Shown here piece after piece: positions 42,303 through 50,718 of a stretch of 64,000 nt of DNA. The notes beneath the pieces were generated by a model, which searched no databases, had not been told where the DNA came from, and saw only the letters and a list, made by a program, of their open reading frames with translations. Location of the stretch: positions 89,761-153,760 of the forward strand of contig JAHDGJ010000001.1 of the NCBI GenBank assembly GCA_020627705.1. Direction: 5' to 3'. The stretch comes from Saprospiraceae bacterium. GTDB lineage: Bacteria > Bacteroidota > Bacteroidia > Chitinophagales > Saprospiraceae. Numbering within the stretch: position 1 is the first letter of the stretch; every line of letters starts with the position of its first letter. The position numbers and the translations under genes were made by a program.

Positions 42303-43796
42303 GTGGGTATAATCATTCGAGAAAGTTTTAATCAATCGGCAATTCGAATCGGCATTGCATTCTTAAGTGCAATAGCAGTAATATTTATATATCCTCTGGA
42401 TAAAGGGCTTTATGGTCTAATCACATATGTCATCAATACAGCCGCTTTATTAATGCCATTCATTTTGCTAGGGGTAACTCAAGCGAGTTTAAAATTTTTT
42501 CCGTACAACATCGAAACGAGAAAGAAGCGAAAAGCGTTTTTTAGGCTATTGGTGAGCATTTTGGTGATTTCTATAGTTGGCTTTGTTTTGCTTTTTATTC
42601 CATTTAAAAAAGCACTCCTACAACTTTCGAAAAACCCTTCAGAAAATTACGAATACTACCTTGGATATATTGGTGTAGCTGCCATTCTATTTGCACTGAT
42701 TGAATTTTTGGTAAAGTATATCAGCAATTACAAAATTGTAAGTCTGCCAGTGGCCCTTCAAAGTGCATATAAAATTTTCAATCCAATTGTTTTTTTGGGC
42801 ATTTATCTAAATGTTATTTCAATAGAAAGAGGTATTCAAATCATTATCGCTTCATTATTGCTCTCACTTATTGCTCTTTCAATCATTACGCTCAATCAAT
42901 TAAATAAAGACTTAGACATTGAGGAGGAGATTGAAGAATCATCATTTAAGAAAAAGGACTTTTACTCTTTTTACTTTTGGGCATTTGCAAGTGCCGCTGG
43001 AAGTGTTTTAGCTCTTCGCATTGATGGCATTATGATTCCTACGTTTACAGACTTTGAATCCAATGGAGAATATTCGTTGGCTATTTTTATATCTACGGTA
43101 GTTACAATTCCAATAAGTGCAGTTGTTGGAATTGCACATCCTATTCTTTCTGAAGCATGGAAAGAAAACAATCAAGCCGAAATAAAGAAAGTTTATTTTA
43201 AAGGATCAGAAAACCTATTATTTATCGGGGTTGCAATGCTCATTGCCAATCTATTGTTACTTGATTTACTCCCTTTGTTTTTGCCCGTATGGGAAGCCTA
43301 TGAAATTGTAAAAAATTTGGTTTTTATCTTAGGTGTAGGAAGACTTTTCGATATGGCTTCAGGAGTAAATGGCGTTATCATTCAATATTCTCCATGGTTT
43401 CGGATGAACACGGTCTACATCATCATCTTAGTGGCGGTGAATGTATTCTTAAATTATTGGTTGATTCAAGAACTTGGCTTAATTGGCGCTGCCATTGCAA
43501 CAGCCATTTCCCTTACCTTATTTAATATTTTAAAAACCGAATTGATTTATCGAAGACTAAAGCTCCAACCTATTACAGGTAAAATGGTCTTGTTTTCTCT
43601 AAGCTTTCTCTTATTGGCACTTTCTATATTTCAACTAAAGCATTATGTAGGTGCAGCTTTAGCACTCACATTAAATATAGCTTTGTCGCTTATATTCTTG
43701 ATGCTCTGGCTTTATAAATACGATATAGCCCAAGAGACCAAGGAAAGTATCGAGAAAATAGTACGAAATATTGTCAAAAAGGTGAGGGCCGATTAA
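42303..43796 (+). CDS. polysaccharide flippase (MATE/MVF-type, Wzx-like)
   Basis: Polytopic membrane protein of 497 aa with about 12-14 helices and the polysaccharide-export (oligosaccharide flippase) profile: FRESFNQSAIRIGIAFLSAIAVIFI-like N-terminus (GTG start), DGIMIPTFTDFESNGEYSLAIFISTVVTIP, and LGLIGAAIATAISLTLFNILKTELIY. Such proteins flip undecaprenyl-linked oligosaccharides across the inner membrane. It stands divergent from the glycosyltransferase. Its end shares a TTAA with the convergent START-like gene. Substrate unknown. Confidence 0.88.
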   Translation: MGIIIRESFNQSAIRIGIAFLSAIAVIFIYPLDKGLYGLITYVINTAALLMPFILLGVTQASLKFFPYNIETRKKRKAFFRLLVSILVISIVGFVLLFIPFKKALLQLSKNPSENYEYYLGYIGVAAILFALIEFLVKYISNYKIVSLPVALQSAYKIFNPIVFLGIYLNVISIERGIQIIIASLLLSLIALSIITLNQLNKDLDIEEEIEESSFKKKDFYSFYFWAFASAAGSVLALRIDGIMIPTFTDFESNGEYSLAIFISTVVTIPISAVVGIAHPILSEAWKENNQAEIKKVYFKGSENLLFIGVAMLIANLLLLDLLPLFLPVWEAYEIVKNLVFILGVGRLFDMASGVNGVIIQYSPWFRMNTVYIIILVAVNVFLNYWLIQELGLIGAAIATAISLTLFNILKTELIYRRLKLQPITGKMVLFSLSFLLLALSIFQLKHYVGAALALTLNIALSLIFLMLWLYKYDIAQETKESIEKIVRNIVKKVRAD

Positions 43797-44170
43797 CCTC
43801 CGCATTCTATACGGAGTGTAGCCATTTGTGTTTCCCAAAAGTCTTTTTGGTTCTCCACTTCATCTTCATCGCAAAAGTCTGTAATCTCTAGAATGGTTTC
43901 TAAAGTCATTTCAGCTTTATACATTCTAAATTCTAAATATTCGCCATCCTCTGCTTCATCAAAAATGAATCTAATTCTTTCCTCCTCAATATCATCTACT
44001 AATTCAGCCTGTTCTTCGGAACCTTCCCATTCGAACGTATACATCTCACCTGTTAGATCACAACCATCGCAAAACCAACGTACAAGACAATCATTATTTG
44101 TAAGAAATTTATATAGTATCGAAGGCGATGCCTTAAATATAAATTCCATATCAAAAGAAACTCTTTTCAT
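43793..44170 (-). CDS. START-like (SRPBCC) domain protein
   Basis: Small acidic protein of 125 aa, no signal peptide. It belongs to the SRPBCC/START-like superfamily in the short form common in Bacteroidota: FIFKASPSILYKFLTNNDCLVRWFCD, then FEWEGSEEQAELVDDIEEERIRF and TLETILEITDFCDEDEVE. A hydrophobic ligand pocket is expected; the ligand is unknown. A hairpin (CTGTGAG/CTCACAG) lies 17 nt upstream of its ATG, in its probable leader. Confidence 0.85.
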   Translation of the reverse strand: MKRVSFDMEFIFKASPSILYKFLTNNDCLVRWFCDGCDLTGEMYTFEWEGSEEQAELVDDIEEERIRFIFDEAEDGEYLEFRMYKAEMTLETILEITDFCDEDEVENQKDFWETQMATLRIECGG

Positions 44171-44186
44171 TTATTTATTTATAACA

Positions 44187-44207
44187 CTGTGAGCATTGAA
44201 CTCACAG
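44187..44207. repeat. inverted repeat upstream of the START-like gene
   Basis: CTGTGAG (44187-44193) and CTCACAG (44201-44207) with a 7-nt loop, in the divergent region between the START-like gene and rpoD. No T-run on either side, so it is not a terminator. It could be a leader hairpin of the START-like mRNA or an operator; function unknown. Confidence 0.5.
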
Positions 44208-44302
44208 GGTGCGCAATTAAGAATATTTTTTACTAATTCACAAGCGATTCCGAAGATTTTTTCAATATTTCATAAATAAGATCGACTATTATATTTTGGT
44301 TC

Positions 44303-44334
44303 TTGAAAATCAATTAAGATAGTTTTACATTTGC
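44303..44334 (+). promoter_or_regulatory. rpoD promoter (Bacteroidota consensus)
   Basis: -33 element CTTG (44303-44306) and -7 element TACATTTG (44327-44334), spacer 20 nt, fitting TTTG-N19-22-TAnnTTTG closely. The predicted leader before the rpoD ATG at 44384 is about 45 nt. This is one of the two best full promoters in the window. Confidence 0.62.
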
Positions 44335-44383
44335 TCGGCTTATACGAATTGAAGCTAACTGGAAAAACTAGATCTGAATAAAG

Positions 44384-45253
44384 ATGAGACAACTCAAAAT
44401 AACCAAGTCCATAACTAATCGGGAATCTCAATCACTGGAAAAATACCTTCAGGAGATTGGGAAAGTAGACTTGTTGACGCCTGACGAAGAAGTAACACTA
44501 GCCAAGAAAATAAAGAAGGGTGATCAAGAAGCCCTAGAGACTTTGACCAAAGCCAACTTAAGGTTTGTGGTTTCCGTAGCTAAGCAATATCAAAATCAAG
44601 GATTGTCCTTAAGTGATTTAATCAATGAAGGAAACCTTGGTCTAATCAAAGCGGCGCAGCGATTTGATGAAACAAGAGGATTCAAATTTATTTCTTATGC
44701 CGTATGGTGGATTCGTCAAAGTATTTTGCAGGCGCTTGCAGAACAATCTAGAATTGTCAGATTGCCTCTAAACAAAGTAGGGTCCCTAAATAAAATTAAT
44801 AGAGCCTTTTCTGAACTAGAACAAGAGTACGAAAGAGAACCTTCTGCAGACGAGTTGGCCGATCTTTTGGACATCAGTACGGATGAAGTTGAAACTACCT
44901 TAAGTGTTGCAGCAAGACACGTATCTATGGACGCACCTTTCGTCGCTGGGGAAGACAATTCTTTGTTGGATGTTTTAGAAAACAGCATGACACCAAATAC
45001 AGATAGTTCCTTAGAGTACTCCGCATCGCTTCGCGCAGAAATAGAACGTTCGTTGGGCACTTTGACTGAACGGCAAATGGATGTTATCAAACTATATTTT
45101 GGAATTGGTATTGAGCATCCCATGTCACTTGAGGACATAGGAGAAAAATTTGGCCTTACAAGAGAAAGAGTTCGTCAAATTAAAGATAAGGCAATCAATA
45201 AGCTCAGATCTGTATCTAGAAGTAAGCTTTTGAAGCATTATTTAGGCGCATAG
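44384..45253 (+). CDS. rpoD: primary RNA polymerase sigma factor RpoD (short Bacteroidota form)
   Basis: Sigma-70 family protein of 289 aa, the main housekeeping sigma factor in Bacteroidota. Region 1.2 ([21 protein letters not shown]), region 2 ([34 protein letters not shown], then [13 protein letters not shown]), region 3 ([13 protein letters not shown]) and region 4 ([14 protein letters not shown], then [14 protein letters not shown]) are complete. The long N-terminal region 1.1 of E. coli RpoD is absent, as usual in this phylum. Preceded by a good consensus promoter. Confidence 0.96.
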   Translation: MRQLKITKSITNRESQSLEKYLQEIGKVDLLTPDEEVTLAKKIKKGDQEALETLTKANLRFVVSVAKQYQNQGLSLSDLINEGNLGLIKAAQRFDETRGFKFISYAVWWIRQSILQALAEQSRIVRLPLNKVGSLNKINRAFSELEQEYEREPSADELADLLDISTDEVETTLSVAARHVSMDAPFVAGEDNSLLDVLENSMTPNTDSSLEYSASLRAEIERSLGTLTERQMDVIKLYFGIGIEHPMSLEDIGEKFGLTRERVRQIKDKAINKLRSVSRSKLLKHYLGA

Positions 45254-45294
45254 TCTAATCGTTTGGCAAGAAATATGCACTAGTATAAGGATTA

Positions 45295-46881
45295 ATGAAT
45301 AATCCTACGCCTTCCAGAAAGTATATTCTTTTAGAGCCACTTATGTTGGCGCTTATGGTTATTGTCGGTATCGTAATAGGTTACCAGCTCAACGAAACTG
45401 AAGACGATTATAGTCTCATCTCAAAGATTAATGATGAAGAACTTGCGATAGGAAGGGTAGAAGAGCTGCTTCGATTTATTGAGAATAAATATGTATACAC
45501 TCTTGATGTCGCTCAAATTCAAGACCAATTAATCAATACGGTAATAAATGAACTAGATCCACATTCTGTATACATCCCTCCAAAAGAACTGGAAGGAATA
45601 AACCTTCAAATGGATGGAAAGTATCTTGGAATTGGCATAGAAAGTTTTCAGTATCGTGATGACTTTTATATCTCAAAAGTAAAAGAAGGATCTCCAGCTT
45701 CAAAAGCGGGCTTACAGAGAGGAATGAAAATCCTTGCGGTAAATGATTCAATCATTCAGAAAAACGACTTTGATTATTATGACTTAGCCGATTTGATAAA
45801 ACAAGACAAACAGGTTACTCTAAAAGTTATAAATAATAAGACTGGGGAAGAGCAAAATATTTTGGTAGAAACCGAAGAGATTGATATTAACACAGCCTCG
45901 GCAAGTTTCAGGTTAGATGAAAACACAGGCTATATTCGATTAGAAAGATTTACTTCCAACAGTTATAAAGAGTTTATGCAAAGCTTAGAACTTTTTATTG
46001 AGGAGGATAAACTCGAAAATTTAGTCATTGATTTACGAGATAATCCAGGTGGATTTCTTCCAGAGGTCGTAAAAATATTAAGTCAACTGATCACAGAAAA
46101 AGAAAGGGTTCTAGTTTTCACTGAGGGAGAGAACTCTCCCAAAATGGAATATAAGACGACAGGAAGAGCCTTTTTTGATATTAACAACGTGGCCGTGCTT
46201 ATTAACCACGGATCGGCCTCTGCTTCAGAAATCCTAGCTGGCGCAATTCAAGATTGGGATAGAGGGATCATTGTGGGCATTCCTTCTTTTGGTAAAGGTC
46301 TGGTGCAAGAACAATACAAATTAAGAAATGGGGGTGCCGTGCGATTAACAGTTGCGGAATATTTTACTCCAACGGGACGGTTAATCCAAAAGCCATATGA
46401 CAAAAAGCAATATTTGTCTCAAAATCAGGAAGATCTTAAAGATTCTTCTGAAGTTTCGCAATTTAAAACCCTTCTTCTAGAACGTCCTGTTAATGCTGGA
46501 GGTGGGATTGAACCTGATATATTTGTTGAGGAAGAAAAGAATTGGGACTCGGACGAATTTCAGATCATGCTGTCTCATGCAAAAGAACAGGTTTTCTCAG
46601 AATATGTTTTGTCAGAAAGAGGTTTGGAGAAAAAGGATTTTCCATTGAATGAAGCGAAAACTAATGCCTTGCTTTCTTTTCTTAAAAACGACAAAAGACA
46701 CAGCGATCGATCGCTCGATATGTATAAGCAAAGCCTGATTTCTGAAATAAACTATTTCCTTGCTCACATCTATTTTGAAGACAGTTTTGCTGCTCAAATG
46801 CGCTCTGCCTCTGATCAGACCATTGCCAAGGCCATAGAAGCACTCAAAGAGAAGGGCACTTATTCGGAGCTATTACATTAA
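45295..46881 (+). CDS. S41-family C-terminal processing peptidase (CtpA/Prc)
   Basis: Serine protease of 528 aa. An N-terminal hydrophobic anchor (residues about 13-29) places it in the periplasm. A PDZ domain (GIGIESFQYRDDFYISKVKEGSPASKAGLQRGM, about 103-180) precedes the S41 catalytic core: nucleophile S309 in GSASASEILAGA and general base K334 in FGKGLVQ, 25 residues apart as in E. coli Prc. Members trim C-termini of envelope proteins. It follows rpoD by 41 nt. Convergent with tsaC, sharing TTAA. Confidence 0.94.
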   Translation: MNNPTPSRKYILLEPLMLALMVIVGIVIGYQLNETEDDYSLISKINDEELAIGRVEELLRFIENKYVYTLDVAQIQDQLINTVINELDPHSVYIPPKELEGINLQMDGKYLGIGIESFQYRDDFYISKVKEGSPASKAGLQRGMKILAVNDSIIQKNDFDYYDLADLIKQDKQVTLKVINNKTGEEQNILVETEEIDINTASASFRLDENTGYIRLERFTSNSYKEFMQSLELFIEEDKLENLVIDLRDNPGGFLPEVVKILSQLITEKERVLVFTEGENSPKMEYKTTGRAFFDINNVAVLINHGSASASEILAGAIQDWDRGIIVGIPSFGKGLVQEQYKLRNGGAVRLTVAEYFTPTGRLIQKPYDKKQYLSQNQEDLKDSSEVSQFKTLLLERPVNAGGGIEPDIFVEEEKNWDSDEFQIMLSHAKEQVFSEYVLSERGLEKKDFPLNEAKTNALLSFLKNDKRHSDRSLDMYKQSLISEINYFLAHIYFEDSFAAQMRSASDQTIAKAIEALKEKGTYSELLH

Positions 46882-47438
46882 GTACGTAAAAATTCTAGTT
46901 CGCCTTTGTCGTCGTATGAAGCAATGACACTTGGTTTGCCTTTTGACTTTTCATTTTGTCGATGATCTACCACCAAGTCTACCAACTCCAACAAGTTGAC
47001 ATCTATTTCAGAAAAATTATTCGGAAAAGGTTCCCCAGAAAAATTGGCTGATGTTGCCACTAAAGGAATTCCAGTTTCTTTGATCAATGCATTGCAAAAT
47101 GGATCTTTTACAATTCTTATCGCAACACTTCCTGTTTCGTGCGCCACTGGTGCCGTTATGTTTTTGGCTTTAGGATAAACAACCGTCAAAGGATGTGCAT
47201 GAAGATTAAGAAGGGTTTCGACTCTAGGATGAATGTCTTCAACATATTGTTTTAACATTTCTACAGAGTCAACTATAATCGGAAAAGGTTTGTTAAAATC
47301 TCGTTTTTTGATAGCGAAAATCCTTTTAATGGAGTCTAATTTATCAATGCGACAGCCAATGCCCCAAATAGTATCAGTTGGAAAAATAATGAGCCCGCCG
47401 TTATTTAATTTTTTCGCAATGTCCGCAATGCTCTGCAT
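46878..47438 (-). CDS. tsaC: L-threonylcarbamoyladenylate synthase (Sua5/YrdC/TsaC)
   Basis: Makes threonylcarbamoyl-AMP for the t6A37 modification of ANN-decoding tRNAs. The protein (186 aa) shows the YrdC core: GGLIIFPTDTIWGIGCRIDKLDSI, IFAIKKRDFNKPFPIIV (nucleotide-binding K-R), TVVYPKAK, SVAIRIVKDPF and VATSANFSGEP. It is the short TsaC form, lacking the Sua5 C-terminal domain. All core motifs are present. It stands alone and ends on a stop shared with the convergent protease gene. Confidence 0.94.
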   Translation of the reverse strand: MQSIADIAKKLNNGGLIIFPTDTIWGIGCRIDKLDSIKRIFAIKKRDFNKPFPIIVDSVEMLKQYVEDIHPRVETLLNLHAHPLTVVYPKAKNITAPVAHETGSVAIRIVKDPFCNALIKETGIPLVATSANFSGEPFPNNFSEIDVNLLELVDLVVDHRQNEKSKGKPSVIASYDDKGELEFLRT

Positions 47439-47555
47439 AACTTTTCAATATTGCCTAATTTTAAATATAATTTGTTCGTTATAACGTTAGAATAGATAGA
47501 GTCCTAAACGATATGTGTTGTTAAAAAATTATTTCTGAAGGAAAGATTATAATAA

Positions 47556-49856
47556 ATGTTCAAAAAATATTTCAAGTATACTTTTTTAGTCATTGTTTTG
47601 GCTTTTCAAGCGAGCCATTTAAGCGCCGCCCATATTGTTGGTGGTGACCTTACTTATCAATGTATGAGCTTCGATACCACTAACACTAATATTTTCGTAA
47701 ACATAAGAATCGAATTTAATCTTTATCGTGACCAATTTAGTAATGGGGCTCAATTTACTCCTGCAGAAATAGGGATTTTTCAATATAACAGCTCGGGAAA
47801 CTACATCTATATCGCGGATCAAATTGAACAAATAGACGAACAAGGTATCGTTGAGAATACATTGGAGGATGATCCATGTATAATCGTTCCGCCCATGGTA
47901 GGGGTAGAACGGGCAAGGTATACCTTTGATGTACGTCTTCCCTTACTCACCATTCCAGGCGAAGGCTACACTATCGTTTATCAAAGATGCTGTAGAAACG
48001 AAACCATTTTTAATATTGTGGCACCAGGAGAGGCTGGAGCCGCCTTTTCAGTGGATATAAGTTCTGAAGCGATGCAAATGCTAAATGACAGTCCTACTTT
48101 CGATAATTTTCCACCGGTTATTATATGTAATGGTCAAGATATAAACTTTCCTCATGGTGCGACCGATCCTGATGGTAGCAATCAAATAATTTATTCTTTT
48201 TGTGCTCCATTAACAGCTGGAGGTCAGGATGGAGCAAATGGTGGTGGAGATCCGCAGAGTTGTACTGGGGTAACCCCTAATCCTCAAAACTGTCTTCCTC
48301 CTTTTGACGAAGTAGTTTTTCAATTGCCAGCCTATAGTGCGGTTTCGCCTATGGGCTCAAACATAACTATTGATCCGTTTACAGGGCTTATTTCAGGGAT
48401 ACCCAATATTAATGGGCAATATGTGGTTGGTATTTGTGCCGAAGAAATATTTAACGGTCAAGTAATCTCTGTAATACGGAGAGATTTTCAATTCAACGTT
48501 ACAGACTGTGATCCTTTTATTGAAGCCGTAATTGCCCCTTCAGGTGGGGCTCAAATTGTAGTGATTGATGACGAGGAAGTCATTGTGTCTTGCGGCGAAC
48601 CAGAAATCACTTTTGTGCATGATGGTTCTCCGGACAACATAGATAATTATACCTGGTTTGCGAATGTCGATGGCATATCTCAAATTAAAGAAGGGGATAC
48701 CGCCACCTTTGATTTTGAAGATGTAGGTACATACGACATTGTTTTGTATACCAATTTTGGTTCGCCTTGTCAAGAAAAAGATTCGTTACGCGTTTTAATT
48801 TATGATGGACTGGCGGCTGATTTCACTTTTGATTATGATACCTGTATTGCAGGCCCTGTATTTTACGAAGATCAAAGCATACTGGATGGATTGGCTAATG
48901 GACAAAGTATTCAAGGATGGGAATGGGATTTTGCGGGTATGGGAACTTCAGATCAACAGAATCCAAACTTTTTATTTGATTCACCGGGTGTTCACCCAGT
49001 TACTTTAGAAATTACTGACAATAATAATTGCACCGCCCGCCTTACTAAGGATATTCAATGGATCCCCGTGCCTCCATTGTTAATTATACAGCCAAGTTCC
49101 TTTATTGGCTGTGCACCAGCAGATATCTTTTTTAATAATCTTTCTTCACCTATTGATTCAACTTATTTGATAGAATGGGATTTTGGAGATGGTGAAACTG
49201 GAGACGAAATAAGTCCCACACATCAATACACAGAGACTGGGGTTTATGATGTCAGCGTGACAGTCACTTCGCCAAACAATTGTACGACCTCTAGGGATTT
49301 CTCTTCATGGATTAAAATAGAAGAAAAACCTACAGCGGACTTTACGTTTTCTCCAGAAGAACCTAATGTATTTAATACCGAAGTTGATTTCTTTGATAAT
49401 TCCATTGGCGCTGTGGCATGGCAGTGGGATTTTTCTGGTGAAAGTGTTGCCAATGAACCAAATCCAACCTATACCTTCCAGGATACAGGGATGTACCTTG
49501 TTTCGTTAACTGTTAGGCATCCAAGTGGGTGCACGGATACTTTAACTAGAGTTATTGATATAGAACCTATTGTAAGGTTTCACATGCCCAATGCTTTTAC
49601 ACCTAATGGAGATGCAACCAATGATATTTTAAAAGGCAATGGGTATTATGAAGGGATGACGGATTTTTCTTATACCATTTGGAACAGGTGGGGAGAGCAA
49701 ATATTTTCTACAGACGATCCTTTTACAGGTTGGAATGGTCGAAAAAACAATACAGGACAGGATTCGCCTACAGGGGTGTATGTTTATGATATTAAATTTG
49801 TTGACCCTAGAGGAAAAATGCAATCCTTACGTGGACATGCTACATTAATTCGATAG
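47556..49856 (+). CDS. PKD-domain adhesin-like protein with CHU_C (T9SS type B) sorting domain
   Basis: Secreted protein of 766 aa. Signal peptide (FKKYFKYTFLVIVLAFQASHLSAAH), an N-terminal Cys-containing beta region, then PKD-type domains (WEWDFAGMGTSDQQNPNFLF, IEWDFGDGETGDEISPTHQYTETGVYDVSV, WQWDFSGESVANEPNPTYTF) and a gliding-motility-associated C-terminal domain (PNAFTPNGDATNDILKG, then IWNRWGEQIF, GWNGR, and G-VYVYDIKF). This C-terminal module is the type B T9SS signal, usually paired with PorP/SprF. Probably a surface-exposed adhesin; the PKD repeats are about 85 residues each. No enzymatic motif. Confidence 0.92.
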   Translation: MFKKYFKYTFLVIVLAFQASHLSAAHIVGGDLTYQCMSFDTTNTNIFVNIRIEFNLYRDQFSNGAQFTPAEIGIFQYNSSGNYIYIADQIEQIDEQGIVENTLEDDPCIIVPPMVGVERARYTFDVRLPLLTIPGEGYTIVYQRCCRNETIFNIVAPGEAGAAFSVDISSEAMQMLNDSPTFDNFPPVIICNGQDINFPHGATDPDGSNQIIYSFCAPLTAGGQDGANGGGDPQSCTGVTPNPQNCLPPFDEVVFQLPAYSAVSPMGSNITIDPFTGLISGIPNINGQYVVGICAEEIFNGQVISVIRRDFQFNVTDCDPFIEAVIAPSGGAQIVVIDDEEVIVSCGEPEITFVHDGSPDNIDNYTWFANVDGISQIKEGDTATFDFEDVGTYDIVLYTNFGSPCQEKDSLRVLIYDGLAADFTFDYDTCIAGPVFYEDQSILDGLANGQSIQGWEWDFAGMGTSDQQNPNFLFDSPGVHPVTLEITDNNNCTARLTKDIQWIPVPPLLIIQPSSFIGCAPADIFFNNLSSPIDSTYLIEWDFGDGETGDEISPTHQYTETGVYDVSVTVTSPNNCTTSRDFSSWIKIEEKPTADFTFSPEEPNVFNTEVDFFDNSIGAVAWQWDFSGESVANEPNPTYTFQDTGMYLVSLTVRHPSGCTDTLTRVIDIEPIVRFHMPNAFTPNGDATNDILKGNGYYEGMTDFSYTIWNRWGEQIFSTDDPFTGWNGRKNNTGQDSPTGVYVYDIKFVDPRGKMQSLRGHATLIR

Positions 49857-49874
49857 ATATAAATTTTTGAAGAT

Positions 49875-49908
49875 CTTGTGTTTTTATTTACAAATATATC
49901 TATCTTTG
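49875..49908 (+). promoter_or_regulatory. rplS promoter
   Basis: -33 element CTTG (49875-49878) and -7 element TATCTTTG (49901-49908), spacer 22 nt, matching the Bacteroidota consensus. The predicted leader before the L19 ATG (49929) is about 15 nt, which is short but plausible. Confidence 0.55.
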
Positions 49909-49928
49909 CAGCCGCTTAAATAGCAATT

Positions 49929-50279
49929 ATGGACTTGATTAATTATGTACACGAACAATTAACACCAGCAAAAGAACTACCTTCTTTTAAGGCGGGTGAC
50001 GGCGTAGCAGTGAGCTACAAGATTGTTGAGGGTGTAAAAGAAAGAATACAAACCTTTAAAGGTGATGTCATACAGATTAAAGGATCTGGAGCTACAAAAA
50101 CATTTACTGTGAGAAAAATGTCCGGTGGTGTTGGCGTAGAAAGAATTTTTCCTTTCAACACACCAAATGTTGTTGAGATCAAAGTACTCAAAAGAGGAAA
50201 AGTAAGAAGATCAAAATTGTTCTATTTGAGAGGCTTAAGAGGGAAAAAAGCCAAAATCAAAGAAAGAGCTATGCGATAA
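49929..50279 (+). CDS. rplS: 50S ribosomal protein L19
   Basis: Ribosomal protein of 116 aa at the 30S/50S interface. Motifs: FKAGDGVAVSYKIVEGVKERIQTFKGDVIQIKG, FTVRKMSGGVGVERIFPFNTP, VKRGKVRRSKLFYLRGLRGKKAKIKE. Complete. It has its own promoter and terminator here and is not linked to trmD, rimM or rpsP as in many bacteria. Confidence 0.97.
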   Translation: MDLINYVHEQLTPAKELPSFKAGDGVAVSYKIVEGVKERIQTFKGDVIQIKGSGATKTFTVRKMSGGVGVERIFPFNTPNVVEIKVLKRGKVRRSKLFYLRGLRGKKAKIKERAMR

Positions 50280-50288
50280 AAATAAATT

Positions 50289-50316
50289 AAGCCTCGATTT
50301 TTCGGGGCTTTTTTAT
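50289..50316 (+). terminator. Rho-independent terminator after rplS
   Basis: Hairpin AAGCCTCGA (50289-50297) / TCGGGGCTT (50302-50310) with one G-U pair and a T4 loop, followed by TTTTATTTT. Ten nt after the rplS stop. Confidence 0.86.
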
Positions 50317-50358
50317 TTTAATACTCCTAAATTGAATCGTATTTCAACCTTTAGCTCA

Positions 50359-50718
50359 ATGAAAAAAATTCTAAGCCTGCTTCTAGCTAGTATGTTTATA
50401 TTTAGTTGTGAGCCAGAAGTAAAGTTTGATGAAAATATCCTGGTGGGCGATTGGGAGATTGTTTCGGCCAAGCGAAATAATAGACCAACGCGTACATTGG
50501 AAGGGGCGTGGTTAAAAATTGATGATAAAACCATGCGCGACAATTTTTTCTCCAATGAAAAAAAGATCGAATATTCTGTGTCGGGTGATAGAATTACACA
50601 TCATACCAAGCCCGACAGAAAATATAAAATTATTGAGTTAACTTCCGATCAAATGGTTTTAACAACCACTTTCCAGAAGCATGAATTTGAATTTAGATTT
50701 GCAAAAAAGGCTGAGTAG
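50359..50718 (+). CDS. small lipoprotein, lipocalin-like
   Basis: Predicted lipoprotein of 119 aa with signal peptide and lipobox ending in Cys (MKKILSLLLASMFIFSC; C17). The mature part (GDWEIVSAKRNNRPTRTLEGAWLKI, then KIEYSVSGDRITHHTKPDRKYKIIELTSDQMVLTTTF, and EFRFAKKAE) has the WEI and strand pattern of small lipocalin-like lipoproteins of Bacteroidota. Ligand unknown. The ATG at 50359 gives the signal peptide; an upstream in-frame ATG at 50332 would not. Overlaps the next gene by 38 nt. Confidence 0.78.
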   Translation: MKKILSLLLASMFIFSCEPEVKFDENILVGDWEIVSAKRNNRPTRTLEGAWLKIDDKTMRDNFFSNEKKIEYSVSGDRITHHTKPDRKYKIIELTSDQMVLTTTFQKHEFEFRFAKKAE

